The position numbers and the translations under genes were made by a program. The notes beneath the pieces were generated by a model, which searched no databases, was not told where the DNA came from, and worked only from the letters and a program-made list of their open reading frames with translations. This document shows, piece after piece, positions 33,490 through 43,499 of a stretch of 64,000 nucleotides of DNA. How positions within the stretch are numbered: position 1 is the stretch's first letter; every line of letters begins with the position of its first letter. The stretch is from Oscheius tipulae (Eukaryota; Nematoda; Chromadorea; Rhabditida; Rhabditidae), in assembly GCA_037178975.1 (NCBI GenBank), contig JASJZH010000004.1, forward strand, positions 7,688,001-7,752,000, given 5' to 3'.

Positions 33490-35128
33490 ATGCGTTGGAC
33501 TTCTTTTAGTCTCGCTCTATTGATTCTCGTTCCCGACATTTCAACCTTTCAATGCAGCAGTAATGAAACACTGTTGACTGGAAACCAATTTCCACCAGCA
33601 GGAGTTTCTAATGCGTACAATGGCTCTATGCGTTGCTACTGGATAGTGAGAGAACTCAATTCATATGCGCAGAACAACAAGTTCAGATCCCCAGAATCAA
33701 TGGATCCTATGCGGAAGTAACCATTAATCAAGGTCCTAACAGAGTTGACAAACTAAAATTTGATGATTATCGTGGAACTTTTATCGAGTAGGTATTTTCT
33801 ACAAAACAACACTTCTTTTTAGTTACGACTCCAATACTTGGCTCGGATTGGTCTCTCCAAGTGAAATCCACATCCAGTTTCAGAGTGGGTACCCCCCAGC
33901 TCCTGGAAATCTCTCGTTTTCTTGGATTTATAAGACGAGTAAGATATTTGGTCTGCTTTTTTTAGAGTTTTCAGTTCCGGTGTCCAGCAATCCAACTAGA
34001 GTGAACTTGAAAACAGGTACACCGGGTACCTTGATTCCAGTGTCTGGACAAAACACAACGACCATCTTCACTTATGATTGGAAAGTGAGTACATGACAGT
34101 TTTTCCTGAGTCCAAAAGACTAGTATCTCCTCAGGAGTCGTATAGCTCAATGAACCTCCGATTAATGACACGTTGCTAAAGACAAGAGTTTGAGCTTGAT
34201 TTGTTTGGAAATGTGAGAGTCGAGGGCGGGGAGTTAACCTGTCCAACCTATCGTCCCCAGTTATTTTAAGGGTTGACAGTTTCGATTGTTTGAGACAAGT
34301 TCTCTACCGATTTGAGCTCGAACTTTAGGTAACCTTCCTTTTAAGTTCGAAATTTAGATAGCCTTCCAAGCTGCCTTCAATCCCGATGTCCCTCGCTTTT
34401 ATATGATGTACTCGTGGTATTTCATAGGAGAAGGAGTAGACGGTTGGTATCTCGGATCGGCAGCCTCAATCTCTATAATCAAAACTTGTAGAATGTACGA
34501 TATCGCTGCACAATCTGTTGTTGATGTAGCAGACGGCTGGACCGACAACCGTACGACCGTCTTCACCCTGGTTACGATGGTTCCCGATCCCACAATTGAC
34601 TACGGCGTAGTTCTTGTCAAGCCGTACATAGGTTTTTTTTCTGGAGCCACGGTATCATCGGAACATTTCAGACATGGTCAATGTAGACACGCATAAACTC
34701 CAATATGCTCCAAAGAGTCCAACCAACGTAGGATCTTATTCGTAGACCGTTATATTTTTCAGTACAAAAATATAGGCGCTAAGAAGCCCCAAGTCCTGAC
34801 ATTCTACAGTGGAATACATTCTAATGTTATGTACATGACGGAACCGTATGTCAATCAAGGTGCAACGCTCTCTTGGTACTCTGGAGACTACTATCAGAAT
34901 GCTTTGCCAAAAGCAGTCTATGGGTTTGTAAATTATTCTTCGGGTAGACTGATCTTTTACAGATCGGACAACGTTGCTGGTTTCGCTCCGCAACAAGTTT
35001 CCGGACAGCTGAACACGTTTGTTGGCATGAATGGAAACTCGGGATTCACCATATCGCCGAACACTTCTTCGAACCCTTTTGACAGGGTCATTTCAATCCT
35101 GATCAGTTTATATATTGTCTGCCAATAA
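33490..35128 (+). CDS. secreted CUB-like domain protein
   Basis: Exons (33490-33645, 33687-33787, 33823-33938, 33966-34084, about 34358 onward, last exon about 34763-35128) join in phase for the first five. The protein starts with a signal peptide (MRWTSFSLALLILVPDIS) followed by FQCSSNETLLTG...PAG...MRCYWIV, the Cys pattern of the nematode CUB-like family. RINGSYAEVTINQGPNRVD is followed by NTWLGLVSPSEIHIQFQ, consistent with beta strands. The C-terminal exon has a second such module and ends in a hydrophobic stretch (VISILISLYIVCQ) that could be a GPI-anchor signal. In Caenorhabditis, CUB-like genes are often gut-expressed and stress or pathogen induced; that is family knowledge, not shown here. 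The join between exon 5 and the last exon is unresolved. Confidence 0.7.
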
Positions 35129-35264
35129 AACTGGTTTAATGGAAAAAACTAAGCCAAGCCACCTTATTCTCCGGAACTTGTCAGTCTGTCAAACTCTTGC
35201 TATTAGAGCTAGTTATCGGGCTCTTTATTTCTGTTGCGTTTGTCTGTTTATTTCCCAAAAGAAT

Positions 35265-36859
35265 TCACACTGGAGCACTACGGCTAACAGCATTGGTCGA
35301 CAATACCGGACTGATCAGATCATTTCTCTTCCAGCAAGGCAACAGCTTCCATATCCAGTTGTGATAAGATGGATTCATGACAATGAGAACAATGCCTCCA
35401 GCTGTCCCGAAAGATGTCAATGCTGTCACAGCGACCTCTAAAACAACTTTTTTGGCTATTCTCTTTCCTCTAACACTTACAAGGAGCTCTAAAAGTGTCC
35501 GTAAGAACGAGGTAGATGATTGTCGAGACTGGAATGGTATCTAATATCATTGGCGCATTGGTTTGAATAAGGAGTTGTATGAGAAACTTCCGCTGAATCT
35601 TTCTCAGATTGGGTGACATTGTCTGAACATTGACGGCTTTAAAAGAGTAGAAAGACAGCAGAATCAGCTGTGGAAACCATATTAGTGAGGTGGTGATCAT
35701 TGGGATAATGGTACGGAAGAGGCATTCGTATTTCTCGTAGACAAATACTCCGGGAATAGACATGATTCCGGATGTGATACAATCGTACTCCTGAATTTGT
35801 ACTGTTATATTTTCTACTGCGTGGGAGTGTAACACAATGAACCGCGATAACTGCGAGCCGCGGAAATTAAATCTTGAACATCACGAGGAAGTGCGACTAT
35901 TTTAAAGGAAAAGGAGGTATTTGCAGGTGTGTTTGAATACGTATGTAGCCTTTAACAAAAATTAACGAGTGTAGTCAAGATTTTAGATGACGTGTCATAA
36001 AAACTTTTGCTTTGGTACCTTTCCAGGAACCGTTGATTGTGACAGATTGTACAAAAAAACAAACCAAGTAGATGACAGGGAACAGGTTGACAAGACGAAA
36101 ATGACAGACTGTCAGAACAAGGGAGGGGCAGGTTATAAGAAAACTGATGTAGACAGGAAAGAAAAATGACGGATAGAAAAAAAAGAATGCCGGTTTACCA
36201 GTCGACAACACTGGAAAGCGGGCAGGTTGGCAGGCTAACTAAGAAAAGTCCACAACAGGATAACAAGGATTACTTTCCTAGGATGCGTATTCGGCTTTAC
36301 AATAGTGTATGCTTTGCTATAGGCGTCCTACCTCTTGGAGTTTCTTGAAAGTTGCCTCATTATCAGCCTGATACGTGAGTGTTCCTATTCCAGAAAGTAT
36401 TCCACTTCCATAGTTGATAACTAGCGACAAGAAGCTCCACCATGGCATTCTGTTCATACCCTTGATGGTCATATAGCGATAAACAAAAAGTTGTATTGTT
36501 GCGGAGTAAGCGAAACACAAAGTTATTGTTCCAGTAGCCAGAGCAACTTTTCCCGAAAAGAAGTCTTTTCCAATTCCTAGCATATGCAGATCAAAATGAC
36601 TGGCTTTAGTATGACACCGACCTGAATACCTGTCTCACAAAACCAAAGTGGAAGTTACCCAGAAATCTGAAAGGCCAGCGATAACTTGGTGATAGAGGAG
36701 ATACCATTTGTAGCTATTCATTTGGATTGGAGAGTGGAAAATGATGCAGTAGATAACGTAGAGTTGGATGGACAGGCTTATTAAAGAATAGTAGTCGAAA
36801 ATTTCGACATAAAAGAGAGGAACATAGTGGGAAGGAGCCTCACAGCTCATTCTGGTCAT
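35265..36859 (-). pseudogene. Srh-like chemoreceptor, probably a pseudogene
   Basis: Exon 1 (36859-36659) has MNSYKWYLLYHQVIAGLSDFW, classic for Srh/Sri. Exon 2 (36621-36332) starts VGVILKPVILICIC then hits a stop at 36577; one frame over it continues LGIGKDFFSG...QLFVYRYMTIKG. Exon 3 (35790-35481) has PNLRKIQRKFLIQLLIQTNAPMILD. Exon 4 gives LTSFGTAGGIVLIVMNPSYHNWIW, ending at 35265, but its junction with exon 3 makes a TAG codon. So there are two defects. Helices 2-7 are otherwise well preserved, which points to a young pseudogene or to sequence errors. Confidence 0.65.
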
Positions 36860-37054
36860 TCGAGAGAGAATGTTTCAAGTGTCACCGATTTAATTCGATT
36901 TCTTTAGATCAGGTGTGGACAATTTGGCTTGAATGAAATTGGAAATTGAGTTGTTTCGCTGAGAGACCATTTACTAAGAACACCTCTCACTTTTGAACAA
37001 CATGCTGTGCCACCCAATATTTCACAAAGGGTTACACAGTACTATTATATCGTT

Positions 37055-37339
37055 TTAATCCAAACTTGCTTTTCTAAGCTCCAGAAATTTTATCACAGGA
37101 AAATTGACTGAAAACGTAAACAGCGGTCCGAAAATTGTTTTCTTGTTCTTCCAATACGCGTTGAAAGCTATTTCCTTTGTGGCATAATCGAGTACAACAT
37201 CATCCTTTGACTTGACGTGTATTGCCTCTTTGCGGTTGTGGAATGCGCTGATTTCCTCGTTCGTTACCACGCATGGCTTGTTCTTGGTGTACTTCTTAGC
37301 GAAAACATATAACAGTACATAGAAAAGATAAAGGAGCAT
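37055..37339 (-). CDS. hypothetical small membrane-anchored protein
   Basis: A 94-residue frame with an N-terminal hydrophobic anchor (MLLYLFYVLLYVFAKKYTK) and a polar remainder (VVTNEEISAFHNRKEAIHVKSKDDVVLDYATKE...). The order hydrophobic-then-charged and balanced composition look protein-like, but I know no family and see no second exon. It sits just before the start of the receptor remnant on the same strand. Confidence 0.4.
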   Translation of the reverse strand: MLLYLFYVLLYVFAKKYTKNKPCVVTNEEISAFHNRKEAIHVKSKDDVVLDYATKEIAFNAYWKNKKTIFGPLFTFSVNFPVIKFLELRKASLD

Positions 37340-37912
37340 TGGAAACTAATCGGTCACGATCGGGAAGTGAGCAAGCAATCTTATTTGCATGGTTGTTTGG
37401 ATGGCAAATGGAACCTGTTACGAAGTGGTATACCTTTTATGAAGACATGATGGGGAACACTTCATAGAGATGGGAAGAGCCAAAGAAAGTAGAAATGCTA
37501 CACCTGATCTCAATCCAACCAGACAATTCGTGTCTCTTGAAGATTGAAGATGCCGAAGTTTTCGCCAAGGGAGTCAGATGGCCCTTACCTTTGACCGAGA
37601 CGCTGGCGAAGACTTTTTCGATTTCCACGCCAGATACCACGAGACGCTTCCTATGAATCAGAAGAGGTAAATTAACCAGAAATCTGCTCTTCCTATCCTC
37701 CAAGTTCTCCATCACAGCGACCAGAACGGCAAGATTGTTGTTTACTTTTATCAAGAATAGATGCTACCTCTTTGTTAATCGTAGTAAAAATCACATTTAT
37801 TCGTAGTTTTGAATTCAAAGGCCCGATACTCAAAAGTTGACACTTTACTTGTGCGATCCTGTATGCGAGCAGAGTCCAGATCCCTAAAGACATGGTGGTT
37901 TCCATCTAGAAA
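37340..37912. other. no confident gene; two overlapping minus-strand frames
   Basis: Minus-strand frames at 37905-37693 (METTMSLGIWTLL...) and 37754-37437 overlap in different phase; a GT...AG pair between them does not give a continuous reading that resembles anything. Possibly the 3' region of the CAP gene transcript. Confidence 0.3.
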
Positions 37913-38868
37913 CTATACCGTGTCACAAGTTGTGCCAGCTGGACAAGCAGAGCACGTTTCTCCTGCTTGATAAACAGTTCTGCCAATCCAGTTCCCGGCT
38001 GGCCAGTACTGACAAACAATGTTAACTCCTTCCAGACCCTGACTCGAACAGTGTGCAACACCACAGCCAACACTACTTGTAGTAGCCCAGGCCATTTGGG
38101 TAGCGTGTCCAATCAGCATGGACAGCTCGCTAGTCATGATGTCCGAAATCCAGCCATAGTCTTCGAACTCTTGAGCCCATGCTGCCGATGCGTCGTAAGC
38201 ACCCTCCACATTGTCAATCTGGTACAAGTGACCGGTATGATAAGTAAAGTACCGGATCAGAGCTGTATTCACCGAAGAGATTCTCTCCGACTCCTGTAGT
38301 TCCAGAGTGGTCGTCTGGACACGAGTTGGCGTACAACTGAGCGGTGGCTTCCAATGTACAGTTCCAGTTCTGGAAATCTGAGTAGAAGGGGCATGAACAT
38401 AACTGTGGGAAACCAGAAAAGGAGTCTCGACAAATACAAGAACAAGCCTTGTCAGTACAGTTGAGAATATGTGGTATAATGGAGAGGGTACGAGTACGCA
38501 TATGTCTCCGTTTGGCAGCCTTTGCTAGAGCTTGGAAGGTACATTACCATTTGGTTGTTTTTTTTTTATTTCGGGTACCAAGGGACCAGTAAAGAGTTTT
38601 TTTTCTCCTATACAGTCAAAGGTCAAAACCTTACCAATTCGATCATGTTTGCTGCAGCTGCTTTCAAGGTCCCGTTGGCAGTGAACCTGCCCTCCGCAAT
38701 GGCCGATCTCAACTGGTTATGAACCAGTAGAAAAGCCTGGCGAACCTCGTCCGTAATACTTCCTCCAGTACATATCATCTGTCCTGGAAAGTTTCTTTCA
38801 AATATTTCTTTTTGTTTTTGAAACTCACCCTTCACTGCGGCTGCCAATAATACGAAGAAGACAATCAT
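37913..38868 (-). CDS. CAP/SCL secreted protein (venom-allergen-like family)
   Basis: Exons 38868-38829, about 38784-38638, about 38407-38272 and about 38222-37913 join in phase. Signal peptide MIVFFVLLAAAVKG, then the CAP domain: FLLVHNQLRSAIAEGRF (HN.lRs..A.G), MIEL, TLEATAQLYANSC, GVGENLF, GHATQMAWATTSSVGCGVAHC (CAP1 signature with the second cavity His) and IVCQYWPAGNW (CAP2). The last 20 residues are Cys-rich (GETCSACPAGTTCDTV). Length about 210 residues is normal for nematode SCL proteins. The 34-base intron at about 38223-38256 fixes the phase after SSDP. Role unknown; the family is secreted. A TATA box lies 29-36 bases upstream of the ATG. Confidence 0.85.
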
Positions 38869-38896
38869 TGTGCTATGTTTTTAGGGAACGTGAACG

Positions 38897-38904
38897 TTTT
38901 TATA
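38897..38904 (-). promoter_or_regulatory. TATA box of the CAP gene
   Basis: TATAAAAA on the minus strand, 29-36 bases before the CAP ATG, in an otherwise noncoding stretch. Confidence 0.6.
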
Positions 38905-39243
38905 GAGACCAAATTTGAGGTAATCGGCGGAATTATGATTATGTAAGCGGAATACACGATTGTGGAAGGTTATGGACAATAACAGCAGAGTTCCAGATTG
39001 CTAGAGAGTAGGTAGGCGAGGGTATATAACTTGTGACCTCATTCTAGTCTTTGCTCGATATTTTTGATGGATTTCTTCTGGTATGACATGAAACCTTCAT
39101 ACCAGCCGTCGAACTTATTGGCAAGGTTGCAAAACTACCATCAGCCTGTTCAAGTTCTTGCTATATCGCCCCCAATAACTTTCATTCTATCGTATAGATT
39201 AATTGATGCCGAACAAAAACTGTTTTGACCACAAAAAAAGCCC

Positions 39244-39423
39244 TCAGTTGATCCCCCAGAACGGAATCCTTGAAGGCTGAGGCGGTGGAGGAGGATGAGG
39301 CCATTGTCTCTTCACTCGACGAGACGGAGAAGCTATGGCTACAGTGGACAGCTAAAAAATTTCTTCGAATGTTCAAAAGACACCTACCAGGAAAAGGAAA
39401 GCCAACATCAAGTAGAGACGCAT
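39244..39423 (-). CDS. 47-residue secreted peptide precursor (neuropeptide or antimicrobial type)
   Basis: Two exons: 39423-39388 (12 codons, MRLYLMLAFLFL) and 39351-39244, joined in phase 0 across a 36-base GTAGGT...TTTTAG intron. The protein is a signal peptide (to about residue 19, ...LLSTVAIA), a short pro-segment ending in RRVKR, a furin/prohormone-convertase-type site, and a 20-residue mature peptide. That peptide begins QWPH, has five prolines in a row and ends IPFWGIN. An N-terminal Gln after the basic site would cyclise to pyroglutamate. There are no cysteines and no C-terminal Gly, so no amidation. A TATA box lies about 36-43 bases upstream. I know no family match; a neuropeptide-like or Pro-rich antimicrobial peptide is inferred from the precursor design. 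Confidence 0.7.
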
Positions 39424-39458
39424 CTTCCTGGACTGGATGTTAAAGTGTGACCGAATCC

Positions 39459-39466
39459 GCTTTTAT
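39459..39466 (-). promoter_or_regulatory. TATA box of the small peptide gene
   Basis: CTATAAAAG on the minus strand, about 36-43 bases upstream of the ATG at 39423. Confidence 0.6.
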
Positions 39467-39803
39467 AGATGGTGGCACTCGTCTTCCTAAGATTTCTATT
39501 GTTCAGACATTCCAGTTCCTTGATGTATAAGAGTTCGAGTTTCGAAAAATAGTCCACGACACCGCCGACATCCACACTGAATTTGATAGCTTATCGGTCA
39601 ATCTGTCTATTCTGGCTAAACATTTAAGCGACAGTCTAATTAAATCTCTTTCTGAAACTAATGAGCAAAATATTCCGCTCTTTTTTCGTCTCTTCGTAAC
39701 GACGGCTAGTACCTGAATGACTCTGACTAAAAAAGTATCCTCGGGCTAATTAACGCGTCTTCAGCTCCACTATCTATTCGGTTTATACTATCTCCAAATA
39801 GTG

Positions 39804-41195
39804 ATGAGACAGATACCTTCTACAGTATGTCGCCACTTTGAGATGAGCCTCGTAGCCGCCAAGTTCTATCAATACATCAATGGCGGGTGCTATCTGACCA
39901 TTTCTATCATCTGTCTGGGAATTCTGCTCGGTAAGGATAGCTAGGTCCCAGAAAATGATTCAGGCTGTGTCGTAGTTGTGAAGAAATGTCATCAACGGCC
40001 GAATCACATGGTCACACTCCTGATGATGAACTTTCTCATCCCACTCATTCTTTGGCAAGTCGTCGTTGGACTGTGGCTTCAGCCTTTTGTTCCATTCCCC
40101 CATCATCGAATCTGGATGCTTTCCAGCTTGGCACCGAAAGAGACGAGTAAGCAGATCTTAGGATTCCATATCATCGGAACCCTGATGGCTGTCATCCCTG
40201 TCAACATGTTCTTCATCGCGACAAGATGCCTCATCCCGCGAGCTCCGGAAACTTATGAAAAGTTTGGGATGATAAAAGTTGCCTTCTTTATATTTATGAT
40301 CACTTTACTGTCGGTCGTGTTTGTCAATGTCAACCTCGCAGCGGCTATTCGTCCTGATCCGATGTATCACAAGATGGACTGTGCTGTGATTGTCTCGAAG
40401 ACGGAGATGCCGTTTGGTGAGTCAAACTTTCTAATATGGTAGTACTGCGTTCAATTGCCAGTTCAAATGCTGATGGGAAAATAATCAGTCAAGTACGTCA
40501 AAATCTAAGTGCTAACTTTCTCAGATGAGACAAGTTGACTTTGGAGTTAGAAAAAGCAACCCGAAAAGTCTGTGACAACAAGTTTCAGTGAGTCTAGGAC
40601 TTTGATCTGACTGACAGTCCAGGTCGGCAGAGGATGATTGATCAAAGCAACAAATGTCCATGTGGAATGTCTGCGGGAAAAAAACCCAAACAAACATGAC
40701 AGTCTAACACAATCCTTTCAGTCGAGCTCTCACCCTACCTCTCCCCACTATTCGCCGTTTACATGATCTTCGCCACCATCTTTATCTGCTACAATGGTTC
40801 TTTGTTGGCCGTATTTCGAACCGTCAGCTTTGAATTGGAAGCCAGTCGCCTCGTTTTCCCAGCCCGACTGTACAAGATCTTCTTCTACGCTATCGTAATC
40901 TTCATCATTTTCCCGTCAGCAACTCTCATGCTAATCTATTCACAGAAGATTGTCGACCTTTCCTTGTAGGTTGACTACTTTGACCAGAAGTACCGGTTTC
41001 AGCATCCCCATCTCCATGTTCCTGGCCTCCTGCAGCAGCATCTTCGGATGTATCATGGCTCTCATCTTCTGCGCCAGCATTCCCACCTACCGTACATATC
41101 TCTCCTCCTGTTTCTCTGGAAATTCCCATTACCAGGAGGAGTCGGAGAGCGAAAGAGACTATCATGAACTTACTGAAATCCGACACCGATCTTAA
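39804..41195 (+). CDS. orphan seven-transmembrane receptor-like protein
   Basis: Four exons (39804-39930, 39964-40416, 40722-40965, 41003-41195) join in phase to 338 residues. Seven hydrophobic helices: YLTISIICLGILLGCVVVV, VTLLMMNFLIPLILWQVVVGL, IIGTLMAVIPVNMFFIATRCL, VAFFIFMITLLSVVFVNVNLA, LFAVYMIFATIFICYNGSLLAVF, FFYAIVIFIIFPSATLMLIYS, and FIPISMFLASCSSIFGCIMALIF. The tail is acidic (EESESERDYHEL). The last helix and the ...ASIPTYRTYL end fit the nematode chemoreceptor shape, but none of the Srx, Srd or Srh motifs seen elsewhere here is present. The start could also be the second Met (MSLVAAKF). Confidence 0.7.
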
Positions 41196-41242
41196 TTTTT
41201 TTATTTGTTATTCAAAGCAGGAAACTGAATATAGCAAAGTGT

Positions 41243-42878
41243 TCAATAAGGAATAACGTTCCCGTACTTGTCACAGAACCGCCCAGCATCTTTCTCATTA
41301 AACTTCTTCATCGTGTTTATTAGGACCTCAGCCGAGACTTTGATCTGAAAAGAGTCAGATTAATAAGTAGTTTCTCCCGTACTTTATCACGTTGTCCGTT
41401 GATCAAGTCGCCATTCATGGAGCCCGGACAAATGGCTACCATCAGAACACCTTTCCCGTGAAGTTCGAACGAGAGATCCTTGGTCATGGCGTTTAGAGCT
41501 GCCTAAAGTTTGTTTCTTAGAGATAGAGAATTTGGGAATACCTTGCTGACTCGGAAGATCAAAGTGTTCTTCTCTCTCCACTCTCCGTTGTTCTTTTCTA
41601 TAGAGCCGAGAGTCGAAGAAATATTCACAATGGCTGCCCTATTTATGGAATAGCGATTGTCTCTCACGAGATTCGCTGCTTTTTCTAGAAGGGGGAGAAA
41701 TGTCTGAAATGCGGATGAGTTTGGGTAAAAGACAAGAAATCTATGAGTTTCTACAGCAAGAGTCTAAAGACTACTGTCGCGCCTTAATTTAACTTTGGGG
41801 TTTTGAATGTCAAAAAGGATAAGTTATAATCTGGGAATATTAAACAATAATACCTGAGTGATGATCAAAACCGCAGCTGCATTAATGTCCATTTGGTGAT
41901 GGAAAGAGTTCCTAGCCGGCTTCTCGTCGAAGAAGTACTCCATCATAACTCCTTGGTCATTGACGATCAGGTTCAAGCCATCGTCTCCTACTATTTCTTC
42001 TACCTAGAAAGTAGCAGTCAAGCTAATAGAAAAACCCGGCTCGTACTGAGCTCCATTTCGGTCCAGACACAGACCCCACCTCCCTATTTTTGCCAATAAG
42101 TACCTATTCAAATGCAAAAGCAAAATTGGTTCTCCTAGAGGCCAAAAAAACAAATGGATGGAGTCACAATTGTAGTGCTGTGAGCTCTGTTCCAGCTTGT
42201 ACATACTGGAAAATGTACTGCTTGCAAAAGACCCCCCATCAAAAGTTTCCGATGTGCATTAACCGGATATGACGTGAATGTTGACCGCTCTCTCCCGCGA
42301 CCTGTTTGCGACACGTGCCCCTAGTGTCTCCCCTCGCTACAATTTGAGCATGATCAAATCTGCGGAAGATCGCAAACATTAAGTCTAATCGGATAGTAGT
42401 GATTTTTTAAGGTCAATGATCACTGGCTCCAGAATTATTTTTAGTTGGAGGAAGCTATTTTCTTCTTTTTAGTTGATGTTTATGAGCAGACAAGAGGCAC
42501 ACTTTTTGCTTGTTTATTGTGTTTGACGGATGATAAGGAGGGGATGATCGCACTTTCGATTGTACTTGAGGGAGATAAGAGTCAAGAAGACGACAATACT
42601 AAAATCTCACTTTCTGGTAGGCCTCCTTGATCGAATCATCACTCCCGACATTCATCTCCAGGTAGTGGAATCTCTTGTCCTTAATCTTCCTCAGACTCTT
42701 TAAATCATTCAGCTGTACACGGTTTATGGGACAGGAATAAACAAACCTCGTGTTCTGCTGGATGTCTCGAGGTGCCGATAATGTGTCGTATTTCGGAATA
42801 GCGCAAAAACTCTGTCACCAGAGCCTGACCCATGGTGTGACTGGCTCCGACGACTAGAACAGTTCTTGGTAGGGTCAT
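41243..42878 (-). CDS. short-chain dehydrogenase/reductase-like protein without catalytic Tyr
   Basis: Six exons join in phase. Start MTLPRTVLVVGASHTMGQALV at 42878 (a degenerate Rossmann glycine motif), then FHYLEMNVGSDDSI, NLIVNDQGVM (NNAG replaced by NDQG), MDINAAAVLIITQTFLPLL, AAIVNISSTLGSI (the catalytic Ser region is kept), then IFRVSKAALNAMTKDLSFEL and VAICPGSMNGD. In active SDRs the YxxxK pair sits where IFRVSK is: Lys is kept but Tyr is Phe. The overall order matches the Sniffer/carbonyl-reductase type of nematode SDR, about 250 residues. With three altered motifs it is probably a pseudoenzyme or has changed chemistry. Intron 2 (about 42006-42609) is about 600 bases and holds nothing recognisable. 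Confidence 0.75.
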
Positions 42879-43229
42879 CTCCTGCAAATGACTGTGAAAA
42901 TGGAACAGACAGAAATAAAGAATGAAGAGAGGTTGATTTTGAAAGAGTCTGCCCTTTTACTGCCTTCTTTTAGACGGGGGCACGTGCAAACTGGCCCATG
43001 AAAAATTATTGTAAACTAGCCGATCGCCAGCAGTCGGAATCAATAAGACTGACTAGTCTCTGGGGAATTTTTGTCATGGGAAGAATAACAAAATTTGCTG
43101 AAGAGGGACACAACGGGTCAGACTGTTGATCAGAAACCCTCCCCTTGGGAAGGCCGAAAAACACCAGTGTGGCAGTTCCCGTCAGCTGGGCGCTCTTTGT
43201 GCCTATAGTCCAGCCCAGGTTGGCTGGCA

Positions 43230-43310
43230 ACTGTTGCCAGGTGGCGCAGTCGGCAGGGAGTCTGCGTGGCGCCGCATTGAACCAAGGTTCGATTCCGCTG
43301 CAGCTGTGAT
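43230..43310 (+). other. tRNA-derived (SINE-like) sequence
   Basis: GGTGGCGCAGTCGGCAG resembles an A box and GGTTCGATTCC a B box, about 50 bases apart, but the T stem pairs only at two or three positions and no acceptor stem forms. I read it as a decayed tRNA-derived repeat, not a tRNA gene. Confidence 0.35.
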
Positions 43311-43499
43311 GAAATGTATTCCCCGTCATACCCCGTAAACTTATGGTGAAAGCATTTCCTGAGCTCTTCTTTTCTATTTTTCTCATTTCTTGCAACCTTT
43401 TCCTCTTTTAATCCTTTGCTCCAAAGGCATTGCTGGGATTTCCCGGATAAGTAAAGGCATTTCTGAACGGCTAGGAGATCGAATGTATAAAAAAGTTCA

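Noticed and set aside
43230-43310. A functional tRNA gene
   Set aside because: T stem has too few pairs and there is no acceptor stem.
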